In this document: positions 27,592-37,779 of the stretch, piece by piece
Layout: each line of letters starts with the position of its first letter
Position numbering within the stretch: the stretch's first letter is position 1
NCBI GenBank assembly: GCA_025360995.1
Contig: JANYBD010000268.1
Coordinates: 1-57,027, forward strand
Origin: Gemmatimonadota bacterium
Lineage (GTDB): Bacteria; Gemmatimonadota; Gemmatimonadetes; Gemmatimonadales; Gemmatimonadaceae
Reading direction: 5' to 3'
DNA length: 57,027 nt
The notes under the pieces: model-generated
The model's input: the letters and a program-made list of their open reading frames with translations, nothing else
Told to the model about the DNA's origin: nothing
Database searches by the model: none
Program-made: the position numbers and the translations under genes

Positions 27592-28071
27592 TTATGGCCG
27601 TAGTTTTCGGCCCCATAGCAGAAAATAGACGGCGTTGCCGCTGACATAAGTGGCATTGCCTCCCATCGCCGCCAGTACGGTAGTCCGGAGGGCCGCATCA
27701 GTTGTGCGCACCCCAATCGCCATCAGGGAATTATCGGTGCCGTTTATCGGATTGTTGCCGCTCATCCCGTTGAGCAGCCATACATAGCTCGTCGTGGCGG
27801 ACGGTTGAAACTTAAAACCTTTGGGCAGGTAGGGAACCAGGACGGCGGGCATTGTGCCGGCGGCCGTGTTGGGCGGCCAAAGTTGGATGTCGGCATTGTA
27901 ATGAAATGCCGCGTCGCGCACCGTGACGAGTTCCGACACAATTGCGGTAGCTTGAGTACGGCGTCTCACCGCTTCGAATTTAGGGATAGCGATCCTCGCC
28001 AGGATCCCGATGATACTGACCACAATCAACAATTCGATGAGCGTCAGGCCGGAGCGTCGCCGCGTCATCAC
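27592..28071 (-). CDS. Type IV pilin-like / prepilin-type N-terminal cleavage protein
   Basis: RRRSGLTLIELLIVVSIIGILARIAIPKFEAV prepilin signature. Confidence 0.9.
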   Translation of the reverse strand: MMTRRRSGLTLIELLIVVSIIGILARIAIPKFEAVRRRTQATAIVSELVTVRDAAFHYNADIQLWPPNTAAGTMPAVLVPYLPKGFKFQPSATTSYVWLLNGMSGNNPINGTDNSLMAIGVRTTDAALRTTVLAAMGGNATYVSGNAVYFLLWGRKLRP

Positions 28072-28556
28072 GGCGTATGCTCGAGCGCCGAGAATTCGGC
28101 CAAGGGCGTGGTCGATTTGTATATCAGCGTGACACCGTTATCGGCGCCGGTGAGCATATAAGTGCTACCATCGAGTTGTTCATAGCGAACCGTTTGCGAA
28201 GGTGCCCCGGCCGCCTCGAGCGATGCGGGCAGACTGCCCTTCGCCAAACGGAAATCATTGATCTGCGTGGCCAAGGCACTTACCGTCATTCGCAGGTCGT
28301 CTTCGGTGCGGGCCGGGTTGCGCGGATCGCGGGTGTTCGGAGGTGGCGGCGGAAAAATCACCCACAGTGCAACGGTTATCACCGGCAACAACACGGCAAT
28401 GACATTTTTCCACTGCGATTGCGGTGCGGGCCGGCGCCGGGCAGCAGTCGACTCTTCGAGAATATCGCCGGCGACTTTAGAAGTGGCCTGTGCTACCGCG
28501 GCGAGTACATCGTCCGCCGGTTTTCCCATAGGATCGATCGGCCTGCGCTCGGTCAT
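28068..28556 (-). CDS. Hypothetical single-TM protein in pilus gene cluster
   Basis: 4-nt overlap with pilin gene, one TM segment (VIAVLLPVITVALWVIF); start at 28556 rather than 28652. Confidence 0.65.
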   Translation of the reverse strand: MTERRPIDPMGKPADDVLAAVAQATSKVAGDILEESTAARRRPAPQSQWKNVIAVLLPVITVALWVIFPPPPPNTRDPRNPARTEDDLRMTVSALATQINDFRLAKGSLPASLEAAGAPSQTVRYEQLDGSTYMLTGADNGVTLIYKSTTPLAEFSALEHTP

Positions 28557-28557
28557 A

Positions 28558-30654
28558 TCATCGCTGACCGGCGCGACGCAGCACGGCGCGTACGCGCGCG
28601 GTGAACCGGACCGGATCGATCGGCTTCCGCAAATAGTCATCAGCGCCTTCATCCATCAGATCCGATTCGAGGCTCTCGTCCTCGCTGCCGGTGAGAATAA
28701 TTACGGGCACACGTTGCGTGGCCGGCGTGGCGCGAAGCCGCTTCAATACCTCTCGTCCGTCAATAATCGGAAGCCCAAGATCGAGAATGATCAGTTCCGC
28801 CGGATGCTGATTTGCCAACGACAGCGCTGCAGCGCCGTCCACCGCCGGAGTGACAGCGAAGCCTTCTTTTTCCAGAATCGCCGTGGCGACGCCTCGGATG
28901 ACCGGGTCGTCGTCCACAAGCAGCACACTCGGCTTGGCCGTCACCGGTGCAAAATCGGTAAAGCCGATCACCCGTTCGGCCTCCTCGAGCGTCGTGGCAC
29001 CAGACGCCACGGCATCCAGTACTACCTCAGAAAGCAGGCGCATCCCTTCGGACTTGGCCCGCTTGAGAATTTCCGGGATCGGTTCGTCGGTGGCGATCAT
29101 CGCATCGATTGCCGCGGAAACGACAAACACTTCGGCTATCGCCATGCGTCCGTAGTAGCCCGACCCGCCGCACCTATCGCACCCCACGATCCGTTTGGTG
29201 GGGCGAGTACCGGTGAGCGTGGTGAGTCGCAGTTCTTCCGCGGTCAGTGGCTCGGTCGCCGGCACCGCGCACTGCTCACACACGCGACGCACCAGTCGCT
29301 GGGCAACCACGCCGCGCAACGATGAGGCAATTGTTGCGCGATCGAGACCGAGGTCGGCCATGCGGGCGATCACACCGATCGCGTCGTTCGTGTGCAGCGT
29401 CGATAACACCAAATGGCCGGTGAGCGCTGCTTGGGCCGCTGTCTGCGCTGTTTCGGCATCGCGGATCTCGCCGACAAAAACGATGTCTGGATCCTGGCGC
29501 AACACGGCGCGGAGCGTGCTCGCAAAGGTGACGCCGCGTTTCGTTTCGACCTGAATCTGGGTAATGCCGCTCACTTCGTATTCGACCGGATCTTCGATCG
29601 TAACGATGTTCACTTGCCCGTCGGCCAGCTCCATGATGGCCCCATACAGCGTCGTCGTTTTGCCGGACCCAGTCGGGCCTGTGAGCAACACGATCCCATC
29701 GCGATGGGCAATCAGCGTCTCAATCCGCGCGAGTTCCTGCGCCGGGAGTCCGACCTGACCGAGTTTTCTCGTACTCGCCGTGTCGAGAATACGGATAACA
29801 GCTTTCTCACTATCGCGCGTCGGAACCGTCGATAGACGGAGGTCAACGGTCTTGCCGTCCGGAAGGTGAATGCGCGCCCGGCCGTCTTGTGGTCGCATCC
29901 GGTCGGCGATGTCGAGGCCGCCCATAACTTTAATGCGCGATACGACCCGGTTGAATACGGGCATCGGCAGCTGCAGGTATTCGCGCATCACCCCGTCCAC
30001 ACGGAACCGGACCACACCGTTTTGACGGCCCGGCTCGATGTGAATGTCGCTGGCGCGTCCTTGCACGCCGTCACGTAGTATCAGGTTCGCAAGGCTGATG
30101 ACCGGGGTCGCCGCCACATCTTCGGCGCGCACAGACTCCGGTGCGTTCCGTTCAGCGACGCGCACGGCATTTTCGAGATCGGAGCCGGCGGCCTTCAAGA
30201 GCGACGCGGCGGCATTGGCCGGAGCGTAGCCGGCTTCGATCGATGTGATAATCGCGCTAGGCGAGCCAATCTCGAAAATCACATTGCGCCCGGATGCAAA
30301 ACCGGCTGCTTGCTCGGCGTTAAGATCGTTGGGATCCGCGGTCGCGACAAAAATTGACCGGTAGTCTTCTCGCAACGGAAAAATGTTATGCTTTCGGGCT
30401 ACGCGCTCGGGAACGAGTTTCGTGGTCTGTGATTCGACCAATTCCCAGCGGACCGTGCCGAGACGGTTGGTCCGGGCGATCTCCTGTGCTAGCTGATCTT
30501 CGGTGATACCGCACCCGGTGACGACGGCGGCCCAGGCTTCGGCAATGCCGACGCCCTGTGGAATCTTCAGATCATTGGCATTGGGCCATGCTGCACGCTT
30601 CGCGAGTCGTGCGCACCAATGTTCACCGGTGGCGCGGGGTTGGTCGTCGGCCAT
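28558..30654 (-). CDS. GspE/PilB-type secretion ATPase fused to C-terminal response-regulator receiver domain
   Basis: GPTGSGKTTTLYGA, DPDIVFVGEIRDAETA, CEQC...CDRCGGSGYYGR; C-terminus SVLLVDDDPVIRGVATAILEKEGF...LIILDLGLPIIDG...ILTGS...LRKP. Confidence 0.92.
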   Translation of the reverse strand: MADDQPRATGEHWCARLAKRAAWPNANDLKIPQGVGIAEAWAAVVTGCGITEDQLAQEIARTNRLGTVRWELVESQTTKLVPERVARKHNIFPLREDYRSIFVATADPNDLNAEQAAGFASGRNVIFEIGSPSAIITSIEAGYAPANAAASLLKAAGSDLENAVRVAERNAPESVRAEDVAATPVISLANLILRDGVQGRASDIHIEPGRQNGVVRFRVDGVMREYLQLPMPVFNRVVSRIKVMGGLDIADRMRPQDGRARIHLPDGKTVDLRLSTVPTRDSEKAVIRILDTASTRKLGQVGLPAQELARIETLIAHRDGIVLLTGPTGSGKTTTLYGAIMELADGQVNIVTIEDPVEYEVSGITQIQVETKRGVTFASTLRAVLRQDPDIVFVGEIRDAETAQTAAQAALTGHLVLSTLHTNDAIGVIARMADLGLDRATIASSLRGVVAQRLVRRVCEQCAVPATEPLTAEELRLTTLTGTRPTKRIVGCDRCGGSGYYGRMAIAEVFVVSAAIDAMIATDEPIPEILKRAKSEGMRLLSEVVLDAVASGATTLEEAERVIGFTDFAPVTAKPSVLLVDDDPVIRGVATAILEKEGFAVTPAVDGAAALSLANQHPAELIILDLGLPIIDGREVLKRLRATPATQRVPVIILTGSEDESLESDLMDEGADDYLRKPIDPVRFTARVRAVLRRAGQR

Positions 30655-30725
30655 AAGTTATTAACCTAGTGCCGGACATTTTTTGCGGCGAGTCTCCGCC
30701 CAAAGTTTTTTTGAGGATTCATTGA

Positions 30726-31079
30726 ATGCACCCCCCCGAAGACGCCAAGCCGGCCCTCGACATGCTGCGCAGCTTAGGCGGCGATGAAATGCTGGCGATG
30801 ATGATGCAGACTTTTATCCAGTTCGCCGAGGAGCGGATGGCCAAGCTCGTCGAGGAATCCGAGCATGGCCGCATCAGCGAAGTGGCTGGCATTGCGCACT
30901 CGCTGAAATCCAGCGCCCGTCAACTGGGCGCGAACGCCCTCGGTGATGCGTGCGCGATTACCGAGACGGCGGGCCGGGCGGACGACACGGTGGCCGCCCA
31001 AGCAGGCGTGAAAGATATTCAGCGTGAGTATGCGGCAGCGAAGCCGTGGTTAGACGCTTTGGCCAAGGGTACGGCATAA
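30726..31079 (+). CDS. Hpt domain protein
   Basis: 117 aa with IAHSLKSSARQLGANAL, typical Hpt phosphoacceptor motif. Confidence 0.85.
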   Translation: MHPPEDAKPALDMLRSLGGDEMLAMMMQTFIQFAEERMAKLVEESEHGRISEVAGIAHSLKSSARQLGANALGDACAITETAGRADDTVAAQAGVKDIQREYAAAKPWLDALAKGTA

Positions 31080-31098
31080 ACGCTCGCGCTTCAGTGCA

Positions 31099-31133
31099 AA
31101 AAGCGCCGCGCTGATTTTCAGCGCGGCGCTTTT
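31099..31133. terminator. Intrinsic, probably bidirectional terminator hairpin
   Basis: 16-bp perfect stem aaaagcgccgcgctga/tcagcgcggcgctttt, 3-nt loop, A/T tracts on both sides, between convergent genes. Confidence 0.9.
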
Positions 31134-31153
31134 AGTACCATCAAGTAGGACTG

Positions 31154-33433
31154 TTACGGGCGTTTTTGAAGCGGCACCTGAGTTTTGCGCACGGAGTCAC
31201 CCGAGACCATGGGTGGTGGTGGCGGTGGCGGCGAATCTAATCCGAGTTCCTTGTCGAGTTGCGTTGCCTTGGCAACGGCCCGAGCGCTGGCCAAGGCGTC
31301 GGCCGCGCCCTTCACATCACCCTGCTTGGACTTCGCGTCGGAGAGCACGAAATAGGTGGAGACGTACAAATACGGGATGCCGACCGATGGTTTGTCTACC
31401 CAGTCGTTCTTTCGAATGAGTGAGGCTGGTGCTCGGAATGCCTTGGCGAGTGCATCGGTCCGGCCCACATCTACGAAACCTTCATTTTGCACGTAGACAG
31501 TGTCGCCGCCCACCTTCACCGAATCAGGAAGCAGTTTGCGGGCCAGCCCATTGGTGAGCAAATAGGGCCCCAGTCCGAGCTCCTGTCCATAACCGCCTGA
31601 CGTGCGGCTGAAAAACATCGGACGTCGGCCGGTTTTAATCATCTGCAACACGAACATGTCTGCGCGCGCCAAGAATCGCGGCTTCACGATCGCCCGGATG
31701 TGGTCCTTTACAAATAGTTGCGGCTGGGTGAGCTCCTGCCCGAGCGGCACGGCGTCTGCCTCGTCCATGGACATGTCGAACGGCTTGCCGACCGGCTTGT
31801 CCCATTTCTTGCCGCGGTAAACAGCCGGGCCGTTCGCCGCGTCGTAATCGTATACGGGCCGTCGAAGCATCTGTCGCGTATACCAATCGGTATTGAGCAG
31901 TGACGTGTTAGCGACGAGCACGTCTTTGCGCACGCCGAGCACTTCCTGTGCGTACCAGAGTGGAAACGTATCGTTATCGCCAACGGTGACCAGAATACCG
32001 TATGGCTCCACCGAGTTGAGCATGTCGATTGCAAAGTCGGCCGTATCCGTCTGGCCGTGGCGAGACGCCGCTTGCCAGTTGGCGAACAGCGGCACGAACG
32101 CCAACAGCAGCACAGGCGAGCTGATCGCCCAGGCACGCGTAGTGGGGAGTTCAATGAGCTCTGTGCCAAGCCGCTGCTTTTCGCGGGCGATCACCGCCGC
32201 GATGGATTCCCACACATACATCAGTCCAAGTGCGGCCCACACGCTCCACGCGGAGAAACTCCATAAATAGAAGTAATCTCGATCGCGCACTTCCCGTGCA
32301 ACGGAGTCGCCAAGCTCAGGCGCCTGTGATGCACCGTATTTGAAATTGAGGTAGATAATCAGAACGAGCGTAACGGTAAACATCAACGGCCCGAAGAATG
32401 CAAAACTTCGCGGGTCACGGCGCCAATGTACCCAACCGCCAAGGAGGCCGAGCACGAGGAATACCGACGCCAGCGAACCTTGCAGTCCGGGCGTGATTCC
32501 GTGCGCGTCACGGATCCACTGCCACTTGAAGTACAACCACCACATACCGATCTGCGCGGTCACGGGCGCCTGCCGTTCATTCAACTCGGGCTTGCCGTAC
32601 TGGCCGCGATTGAAGTTGTACATGAACGCCGTGTATGTGCCCTCTGAAAACGTGCACTTCAGATTCAGTTCTGTACGGCACGCCGTCGGCTCGCCTTCGT
32701 TCACGGCCGGGAAGTGCGCGGCACGCAACGGCTGCGTCAGAAACGATGACCCGCCAAATACCAATGCGGCACCACACGCGAGCAACAGCTTCCAACGCAA
32801 AATTGTTTTGGGACGGCGAATGAGCACAGCAAGGCCGACCGCCGGCGCGGCCAGCACGCCGGCCATGTGCACCGCGTACCCGAGCCCAAGGAGATATGCG
32901 ACAAGCACGAGGGCGCGATCCGCCTTGCGACCATCGGGGTCGTCACACCACCGGACGGTAATCCACGCTACGATCGCCATGCCGGCGAGCGACACGGTGT
33001 ATACCTTTTCGTTGACGACCGACTGCGCCCAAACCGTGAATGCCGTCGCGCCGATGAGCACCGCGAGCGATCCACCGGCAACGCGCTGCCAACGTTGCGC
33101 CAGCCAGCTAACGAGCACGCGCTCGGTGATCAGGAACCACATGCCTGCGGCGACGGCGCTCGACAGCGCGGCCAACAAGTTCACGCGCATGGCGATCGTT
33201 GGTGCGACCGGAAGCAGTGTGAACACACGCCCCAGCAACACGAAGAACGGATTGCCTGGGGGATGCGGAATTCCGAGCGTATATGCTGCGGCGATGTACT
33301 CGCTCGTGTCCCACATCGCCGTGTCTGGCGAGAGCGTGAGGACGTAGAGCGCAAACACCAGCCCGGCCGCCACAGCGGCGGCGAGGTATGAGGGGCGGTA
33401 GTCTAAATCGTTTTTAGGGCTTTGCGTGGCCAT
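31154..33433 (-). CDS. DUF2723 family membrane protein (glycosyltransferase-like)
   Basis: LYVLTLSPDTAMWDTSEYIAAAYTLGIPHPPGNPFFVLLGRVF, multi-TM. Confidence 0.92.
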   Translation of the reverse strand: MATQSPKNDLDYRPSYLAAAVAAGLVFALYVLTLSPDTAMWDTSEYIAAAYTLGIPHPPGNPFFVLLGRVFTLLPVAPTIAMRVNLLAALSSAVAAGMWFLITERVLVSWLAQRWQRVAGGSLAVLIGATAFTVWAQSVVNEKVYTVSLAGMAIVAWITVRWCDDPDGRKADRALVLVAYLLGLGYAVHMAGVLAAPAVGLAVLIRRPKTILRWKLLLACGAALVFGGSSFLTQPLRAAHFPAVNEGEPTACRTELNLKCTFSEGTYTAFMYNFNRGQYGKPELNERQAPVTAQIGMWWLYFKWQWIRDAHGITPGLQGSLASVFLVLGLLGGWVHWRRDPRSFAFFGPLMFTVTLVLIIYLNFKYGASQAPELGDSVAREVRDRDYFYLWSFSAWSVWAALGLMYVWESIAAVIAREKQRLGTELIELPTTRAWAISSPVLLLAFVPLFANWQAASRHGQTDTADFAIDMLNSVEPYGILVTVGDNDTFPLWYAQEVLGVRKDVLVANTSLLNTDWYTRQMLRRPVYDYDAANGPAVYRGKKWDKPVGKPFDMSMDEADAVPLGQELTQPQLFVKDHIRAIVKPRFLARADMFVLQMIKTGRRPMFFSRTSGGYGQELGLGPYLLTNGLARKLLPDSVKVGGDTVYVQNEGFVDVGRTDALAKAFRAPASLIRKNDWVDKPSVGIPYLYVSTYFVLSDAKSKQGDVKGAADALASARAVAKATQLDKELGLDSPPPPPPPMVSGDSVRKTQVPLQKRP

Positions 33434-33569
33434 TTCTGTTGGACTGGGTTAAGGCAAGCATCTAATTACGCTTGTTGGGGGCCGCGTTGGGAAGAGTCGT
33501 ATGGAGCGGCTCGCACTCCACGCTGCCCGCCGTCCGCTCCGTACGTTCAACTAATGGTTGACTTGTGCC

Positions 33570-35102
33570 CTAATGCCGGAACGTCCGCCTTCCAGTGAAG
33601 GCCATCGCAATTCCCGCCTCATCCGCTGCCGCAATGACTTCGGCGTCACGCACCGATCCGCCGGGTTGGACGATCGCCCGTACACCGGCTGCGGCCGCCT
33701 GCTCGACCCCATCGCGAAAAGGGAAATAGGCGTCTGAGCCCAAGGCCGTACCAATGGTGTCGTGACCAGCGCTTCGCGCTTTATGAATAGCGAGAAAGGC
33801 CGCATCGACGCGGGACATCTGGCCGGCGCCGATGCCAACCGTTGCGCCATCCTTAGCGAGCACGATCGCATTGGATTTCACGCTCGCGACCGCCCGCCAT
33901 GCAAACAACAAGTCCACATGTTCGGCGCGCGTCGGTTGGCGTTTCGTCACGATCTGCCAGTTCGTGTCGTCGAGTCGCGGGCTGGCACACTCCTGCATCA
34001 GCATTCCACCGCGGACCGCTTTCATATCTAGCGCCCCGGATTGCGATGGTGCTGTGCCCTCCAGTACGCGAAGATTTTTCTTTTCTCCGAGCACGCGAAG
34101 CGCTTCCGGCGTGAACGCCGGTGCAATAATGCACTCTACGAACAGTTGGGCGACGGCGGCAGCGGCCGCTTCGTCCACCGGCACCGTGAATGCAATGACC
34201 GACCCGAACGCACTCATCGGATCACAGGCCAGCGCCTTTTTGTATGCGTCGAGCGCCGTGGAGCCGGTGGCGAGTCCGCAGGGTGTCGTGTGCTTCACGA
34301 TGGCGCACGCCGTCTCACCGCCGAACGGATCGGTTGCGAGCAACGCCCCTTCGAGATCGAGGAAATTGTTGAATGACAGTTCTTTTCCGCCGCGTTGCAC
34401 GAGTCCGGAAAGTCCCGCACCAGGCTCAGTGACATAGAATGCCGCTTTTTGACCCGGGTTCTCACCGTACCGGAGGGACTGCTGCCGTTCCAATGCGATC
34501 GTCAGCCGCGCAGGGAAACGATCATCACGCTCAGACGCAAACCACGCGGCAATCATTGCATCATATGCAGCGGTGTGCTCGAAAACTTTCGCCGCGAGCG
34601 TCCGTCTCAACTCCAGATCGTCACGTTTTTCCTGCAACGTGGACAGCACAATCGCGTAGTCGGCCGGATCCACGACGACCGTCACCGACGCGAAGTTCTT
34701 CGCGGCAGACCGAATCATCGACGGACCACCAATGTCGATCTGCTCGATCACCGCGTCGGGCGTGACCCCCGCTGTTCTGGTGGTGTCGCGGAACGGATAC
34801 AGGTTGACACACACGAGGTCGATGGGACCGATGCCATGTTCGGCGATGGCGGCCATATGCTCAGGAAGATCACGTCGCGCCAGCAGGCCACCATGCACGG
34901 CCGGGTGCAGGGTTTTCACGCGACCGTCGAGCATTTCAGGAAAATTTGTGATCGTACTAACGTCGATGCAGGGAAGTCCGGCGTTGCGGATCGCCTTAGC
35001 GGTACCGCCGGTGGACACCAGTTCCCATCCGAGGGCATGCAGGCCGGACGCGAAGACGTCGAGACCGGATTTGTCACTGACCGAAAGAAGTGCGCGCGGC
35101 AT
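33570..35102 (-). CDS. purH: Bifunctional AICAR formyltransferase/IMP cyclohydrolase
   Basis: [40 protein letters not shown]... Confidence 0.97.
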   Translation of the reverse strand: MPRALLSVSDKSGLDVFASGLHALGWELVSTGGTAKAIRNAGLPCIDVSTITNFPEMLDGRVKTLHPAVHGGLLARRDLPEHMAAIAEHGIGPIDLVCVNLYPFRDTTRTAGVTPDAVIEQIDIGGPSMIRSAAKNFASVTVVVDPADYAIVLSTLQEKRDDLELRRTLAAKVFEHTAAYDAMIAAWFASERDDRFPARLTIALERQQSLRYGENPGQKAAFYVTEPGAGLSGLVQRGGKELSFNNFLDLEGALLATDPFGGETACAIVKHTTPCGLATGSTALDAYKKALACDPMSAFGSVIAFTVPVDEAAAAAVAQLFVECIIAPAFTPEALRVLGEKKNLRVLEGTAPSQSGALDMKAVRGGMLMQECASPRLDDTNWQIVTKRQPTRAEHVDLLFAWRAVASVKSNAIVLAKDGATVGIGAGQMSRVDAAFLAIHKARSAGHDTIGTALGSDAYFPFRDGVEQAAAAGVRAIVQPGGSVRDAEVIAAADEAGIAMAFTGRRTFRH

Positions 35103-35792
35103 CTAGAGTTGGAAAGGGGGGTGAGTAGCAAATGAAATGCGCTGCGTCGAGTTATTCGAAATCGGACGGGTCGCAGCAACTTCGGCGTTGAGCACCACGG
35201 TCCCATTGGCGGCAAGCGACACGAGGCCGACAGCCAATGCATGAACCGCCCGCGGGAAAAGTATATGTTCGGCGGCCAAAACACGCGCCGCCAATGTCGC
35301 CGGAGTATCGTCCGCCAGTACCGGAACAGTGGAGCGGGCCAACGGAGCGCCTCGATCATACTCGTCATCAACAAAATGGACGGTGGCACCACTCTCGTGT
35401 TCGCCGGCAGCTAGCACCGCTTCGTGTACGCGGCGTCCATACATTCCCGCGCCGCCAAACTTCGGCAACAATGCGGGATGCACATTGACCGTGGCACCAC
35501 GAAACTGGCGGGTGACGGCGGCAGGAAGAAGTTTCACATACCCGGCAAGCACGAGGAGATCGGTGCGCTGCAGTTCCAGCAGTGCGAGCAACGCGGCGCC
35601 GTCGGTCGGATCGGTCAATACAGAAGTCGCAATACCGCGCATCGCCGCGCGCTGTAGTGCCGGTGCGTCGTGGCGATTACTGCCCACGAATGCGACTTGC
35701 GCCGGTGCGGCGCCTCCGAGCCCATCGAGATAATCGAGCAATGCTTGGAGATTACTCCCGCTACCGGATGCGAGCACCGCGATGCGGGTCAT
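35103..35792 (-). CDS. purN: Phosphoribosylglycinamide formyltransferase
   Basis: MTRIAVLASGSGSNLQALLDYL...VNVHPALLPKFGGAGMYG; start 35792 overlaps the upstream gene by 4 nt. Confidence 0.95.
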   Translation of the reverse strand: MTRIAVLASGSGSNLQALLDYLDGLGGAAPAQVAFVGSNRHDAPALQRAAMRGIATSVLTDPTDGAALLALLELQRTDLLVLAGYVKLLPAAVTRQFRGATVNVHPALLPKFGGAGMYGRRVHEAVLAAGEHESGATVHFVDDEYDRGAPLARSTVPVLADDTPATLAARVLAAEHILFPRAVHALAVGLVSLAANGTVVLNAEVAATRPISNNSTQRISFATHPPFQL

Positions 35793-36418
35793 ACCTGCAG
35801 GATCATGTGCACCGCGTCTGTGAGCGTCACCGCGGTCTCGAGTTCGCGCGTGGCGCGCGTAATCTCTTCGAATGGCGTGTGTTCGTTTGGAACCAGAATT
35901 CCCCGCGCGCCATAGTGCAGCGCCGGCTGCACGTCGCGCCAACGATCACCCACAAACACCGATACCGCCGGATTGATCGCATGTTCCGCCATCGCCTGAT
36001 CGAAGAGCTCGGTGCCGGGCTTGCGGCAATGACAAGGGCCAGTGAAGTCGGGATGGTGCGGGCAGAAATAATGTGCGTTGATATACGCCCCTCGCTCAGC
36101 GAGTAAATCGTCCAAGCGGGCGCGCACGGCGAGATAGTCCTCGATCGTGACCAATCCACGTGCGATCCCGGACTGATTCGTGACGACGATGACCGGCCAT
36201 AACGCATAGTTCATCCGCCGCACGGCATTCGCGGCGTGCGGCACGAGCTCAACGTCCGCCGGACTCTTGATGTAACCGATATCCTTAATGAGCGTGCCGT
36301 CACGGTCGAAAAAAACCGCGGCACGCACTTCGCGCAGACTCGTGCGATGTTCGCCCGTGATCGCCATCATATGGCGCACGCCCGGTGTCGAAAGCCGGTG
36401 GCCGTCACCGAATGTCAT
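35789..36418 (-). CDS. gmhB: D-glycero-D-manno-heptose 1,7-bisphosphate phosphatase-like HAD hydrolase
   Basis: AAVFFDRDGTLIKDIGYIKSPADVELVP...VTNQSGIARG...CRKPGTELFDQAM. Confidence 0.87.
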   Translation of the reverse strand: MTFGDGHRLSTPGVRHMMAITGEHRTSLREVRAAVFFDRDGTLIKDIGYIKSPADVELVPHAANAVRRMNYALWPVIVVTNQSGIARGLVTIEDYLAVRARLDDLLAERGAYINAHYFCPHHPDFTGPCHCRKPGTELFDQAMAEHAINPAVSVFVGDRWRDVQPALHYGARGILVPNEHTPFEEITRATRELETAVTLTDAVHMILQV

Positions 36419-37779
36419 GACAGTGCGCCAGCAACAAGTGCACCGAGTTCCGCATCGAGTTCCGACGGCACACCGCGCAGGTCGAGTAGCAACACCCCAT
36501 CGGCAATTCGCCCGATCACCGGCACGCGGGCACCGCGCAATCGCGTTGCGGCGGTGTCAACGTCAGTCACTTCAATCGCTACGGCCGCAGACGGAATGCG
36601 CGCCGTCGGAAATGCTCCGCCGCCGACCGTGGCGTCAACGGCTCGCGTCGATGCGGCGATCCCGGTGGCGCGCAACGACGCGGCAAGGTGCTCGGCGCGC
36701 GCGGCAATCGCTTCGACTGGCGCCGTTAACATGGCGAGCGCCGGGATTTCGACCACAGCGCGTGCCGGGTCGCGATACAGAGCAAGCGTCGCTTCCAGAG
36801 CGGCGAGCGTCAGCTTGTCAACGCGAAACGCACGAGCGAGCGGATTGCGCCGCATCGCGCCGATCCATTCGGCGCGGCCGACGACAATTCCCGCTTGCGG
36901 TCCGCCGAGCAATTTGTCCCCGCTCATCAAGACCAGCGACGCACCGGCACGGATGGCGTCACTCGCCGTCGGCTCGCCCGAGAGTCCCCACGGCGCGAGG
37001 TCGAGCAAGAGCCCGCTACCGAAATCGTGAATCAGCGGCACACCGCCCTCCGCAGCGATCGCGGCGAGATCGCGCGGCGGCACTGCCGCCACGAAACCCT
37101 CGAGCGTGAAATTGCTGCGATGCACAGTGACAATGGCGCCGGTGCGCGGCGAAAGGGCGCGACGATAGTCGTCGGCGTGCGTGCGATTGGTGGTCCCCAC
37201 CTCGATCAGTGCGGCACCACTCTTCGCCATGATGTCGGGCACCCGAAAACTTCCGCCAATCTCGACTAATTCACCGCGCGATATGATCGCCTCGCGACCG
37301 TCGGCACAGCTATTGAGTGCCAGCACCAACGCCGCCGCGCAATTGTTGACCACCATCGCATCTTCGGCGCCAGTCAATTCCGCAATCAGTGCGGAGCAAT
37401 GCGAATGCCGTGACCCCCGCACCCCGTTGGCGATGTCATATTCGAGATTGCAAAACCCCGACGCGACATCCTGAATCGCCTGTAGTGCGGCCGCAGCAAG
37501 GGGAGCGCGGCCGAGATTGGTGTGCAAAACGACACCCGTGGCATTGAACAGCCGGCGCAACGACGGTTGTTGTCGCACCGTAACCGCTTCGATAATTGCG
37601 GCGGTCCACTCCGCGTCATTCGCAGGTACGCCGTGCGCCACGCCGCGCGCGTCTTCGACGACGGCGCGAATGGCATCGGTCACGACGGCCCGCGGCGTGA
37701 CGTCAAGCAACTGCTGTATGCCCGGAAGATCGAGCAGCACGGTAACGGCGGGGAGCATGCGTCGCGGATCGGTCGTCAC
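36415..37779 (-). CDS. selA: L-seryl-tRNA(Sec) selenium transferase
   Basis: NATGVVLHTNLGRAPLA, CNLEYDIANGVRGSR, VSRGELVEIGGSFRVPD-like block, SGDKLLGGPQAGIVVG. Confidence 0.95.
   Translation of the reverse strand: MTTDPRRMLPAVTVLLDLPGIQQLLDVTPRAVVTDAIRAVVEDARGVAHGVPANDAEWTAAIIEAVTVRQQPSLRRLFNATGVVLHTNLGRAPLAAAALQAIQDVASGFCNLEYDIANGVRGSRHSHCSALIAELTGAEDAMVVNNCAAALVLALNSCADGREAIISRGELVEIGGSFRVPDIMAKSGAALIEVGTTNRTHADDYRRALSPRTGAIVTVHRSNFTLEGFVAAVPPRDLAAIAAEGGVPLIHDFGSGLLLDLAPWGLSGEPTASDAIRAGASLVLMSGDKLLGGPQAGIVVGRAEWIGAMRRNPLARAFRVDKLTLAALEATLALYRDPARAVVEIPALAMLTAPVEAIAARAEHLAASLRATGIAASTRAVDATVGGGAFPTARIPSAAVAIEVTDVDTAATRLRGARVPVIGRIADGVLLLDLRGVPSELDAELGALVAGALS

Noticed and set aside
31200-31240. 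Poly-proline run (SPPPPPPPMV) at the DUF2723 C-terminus
   Set aside because: Simple linker-like tail, not informative by itself
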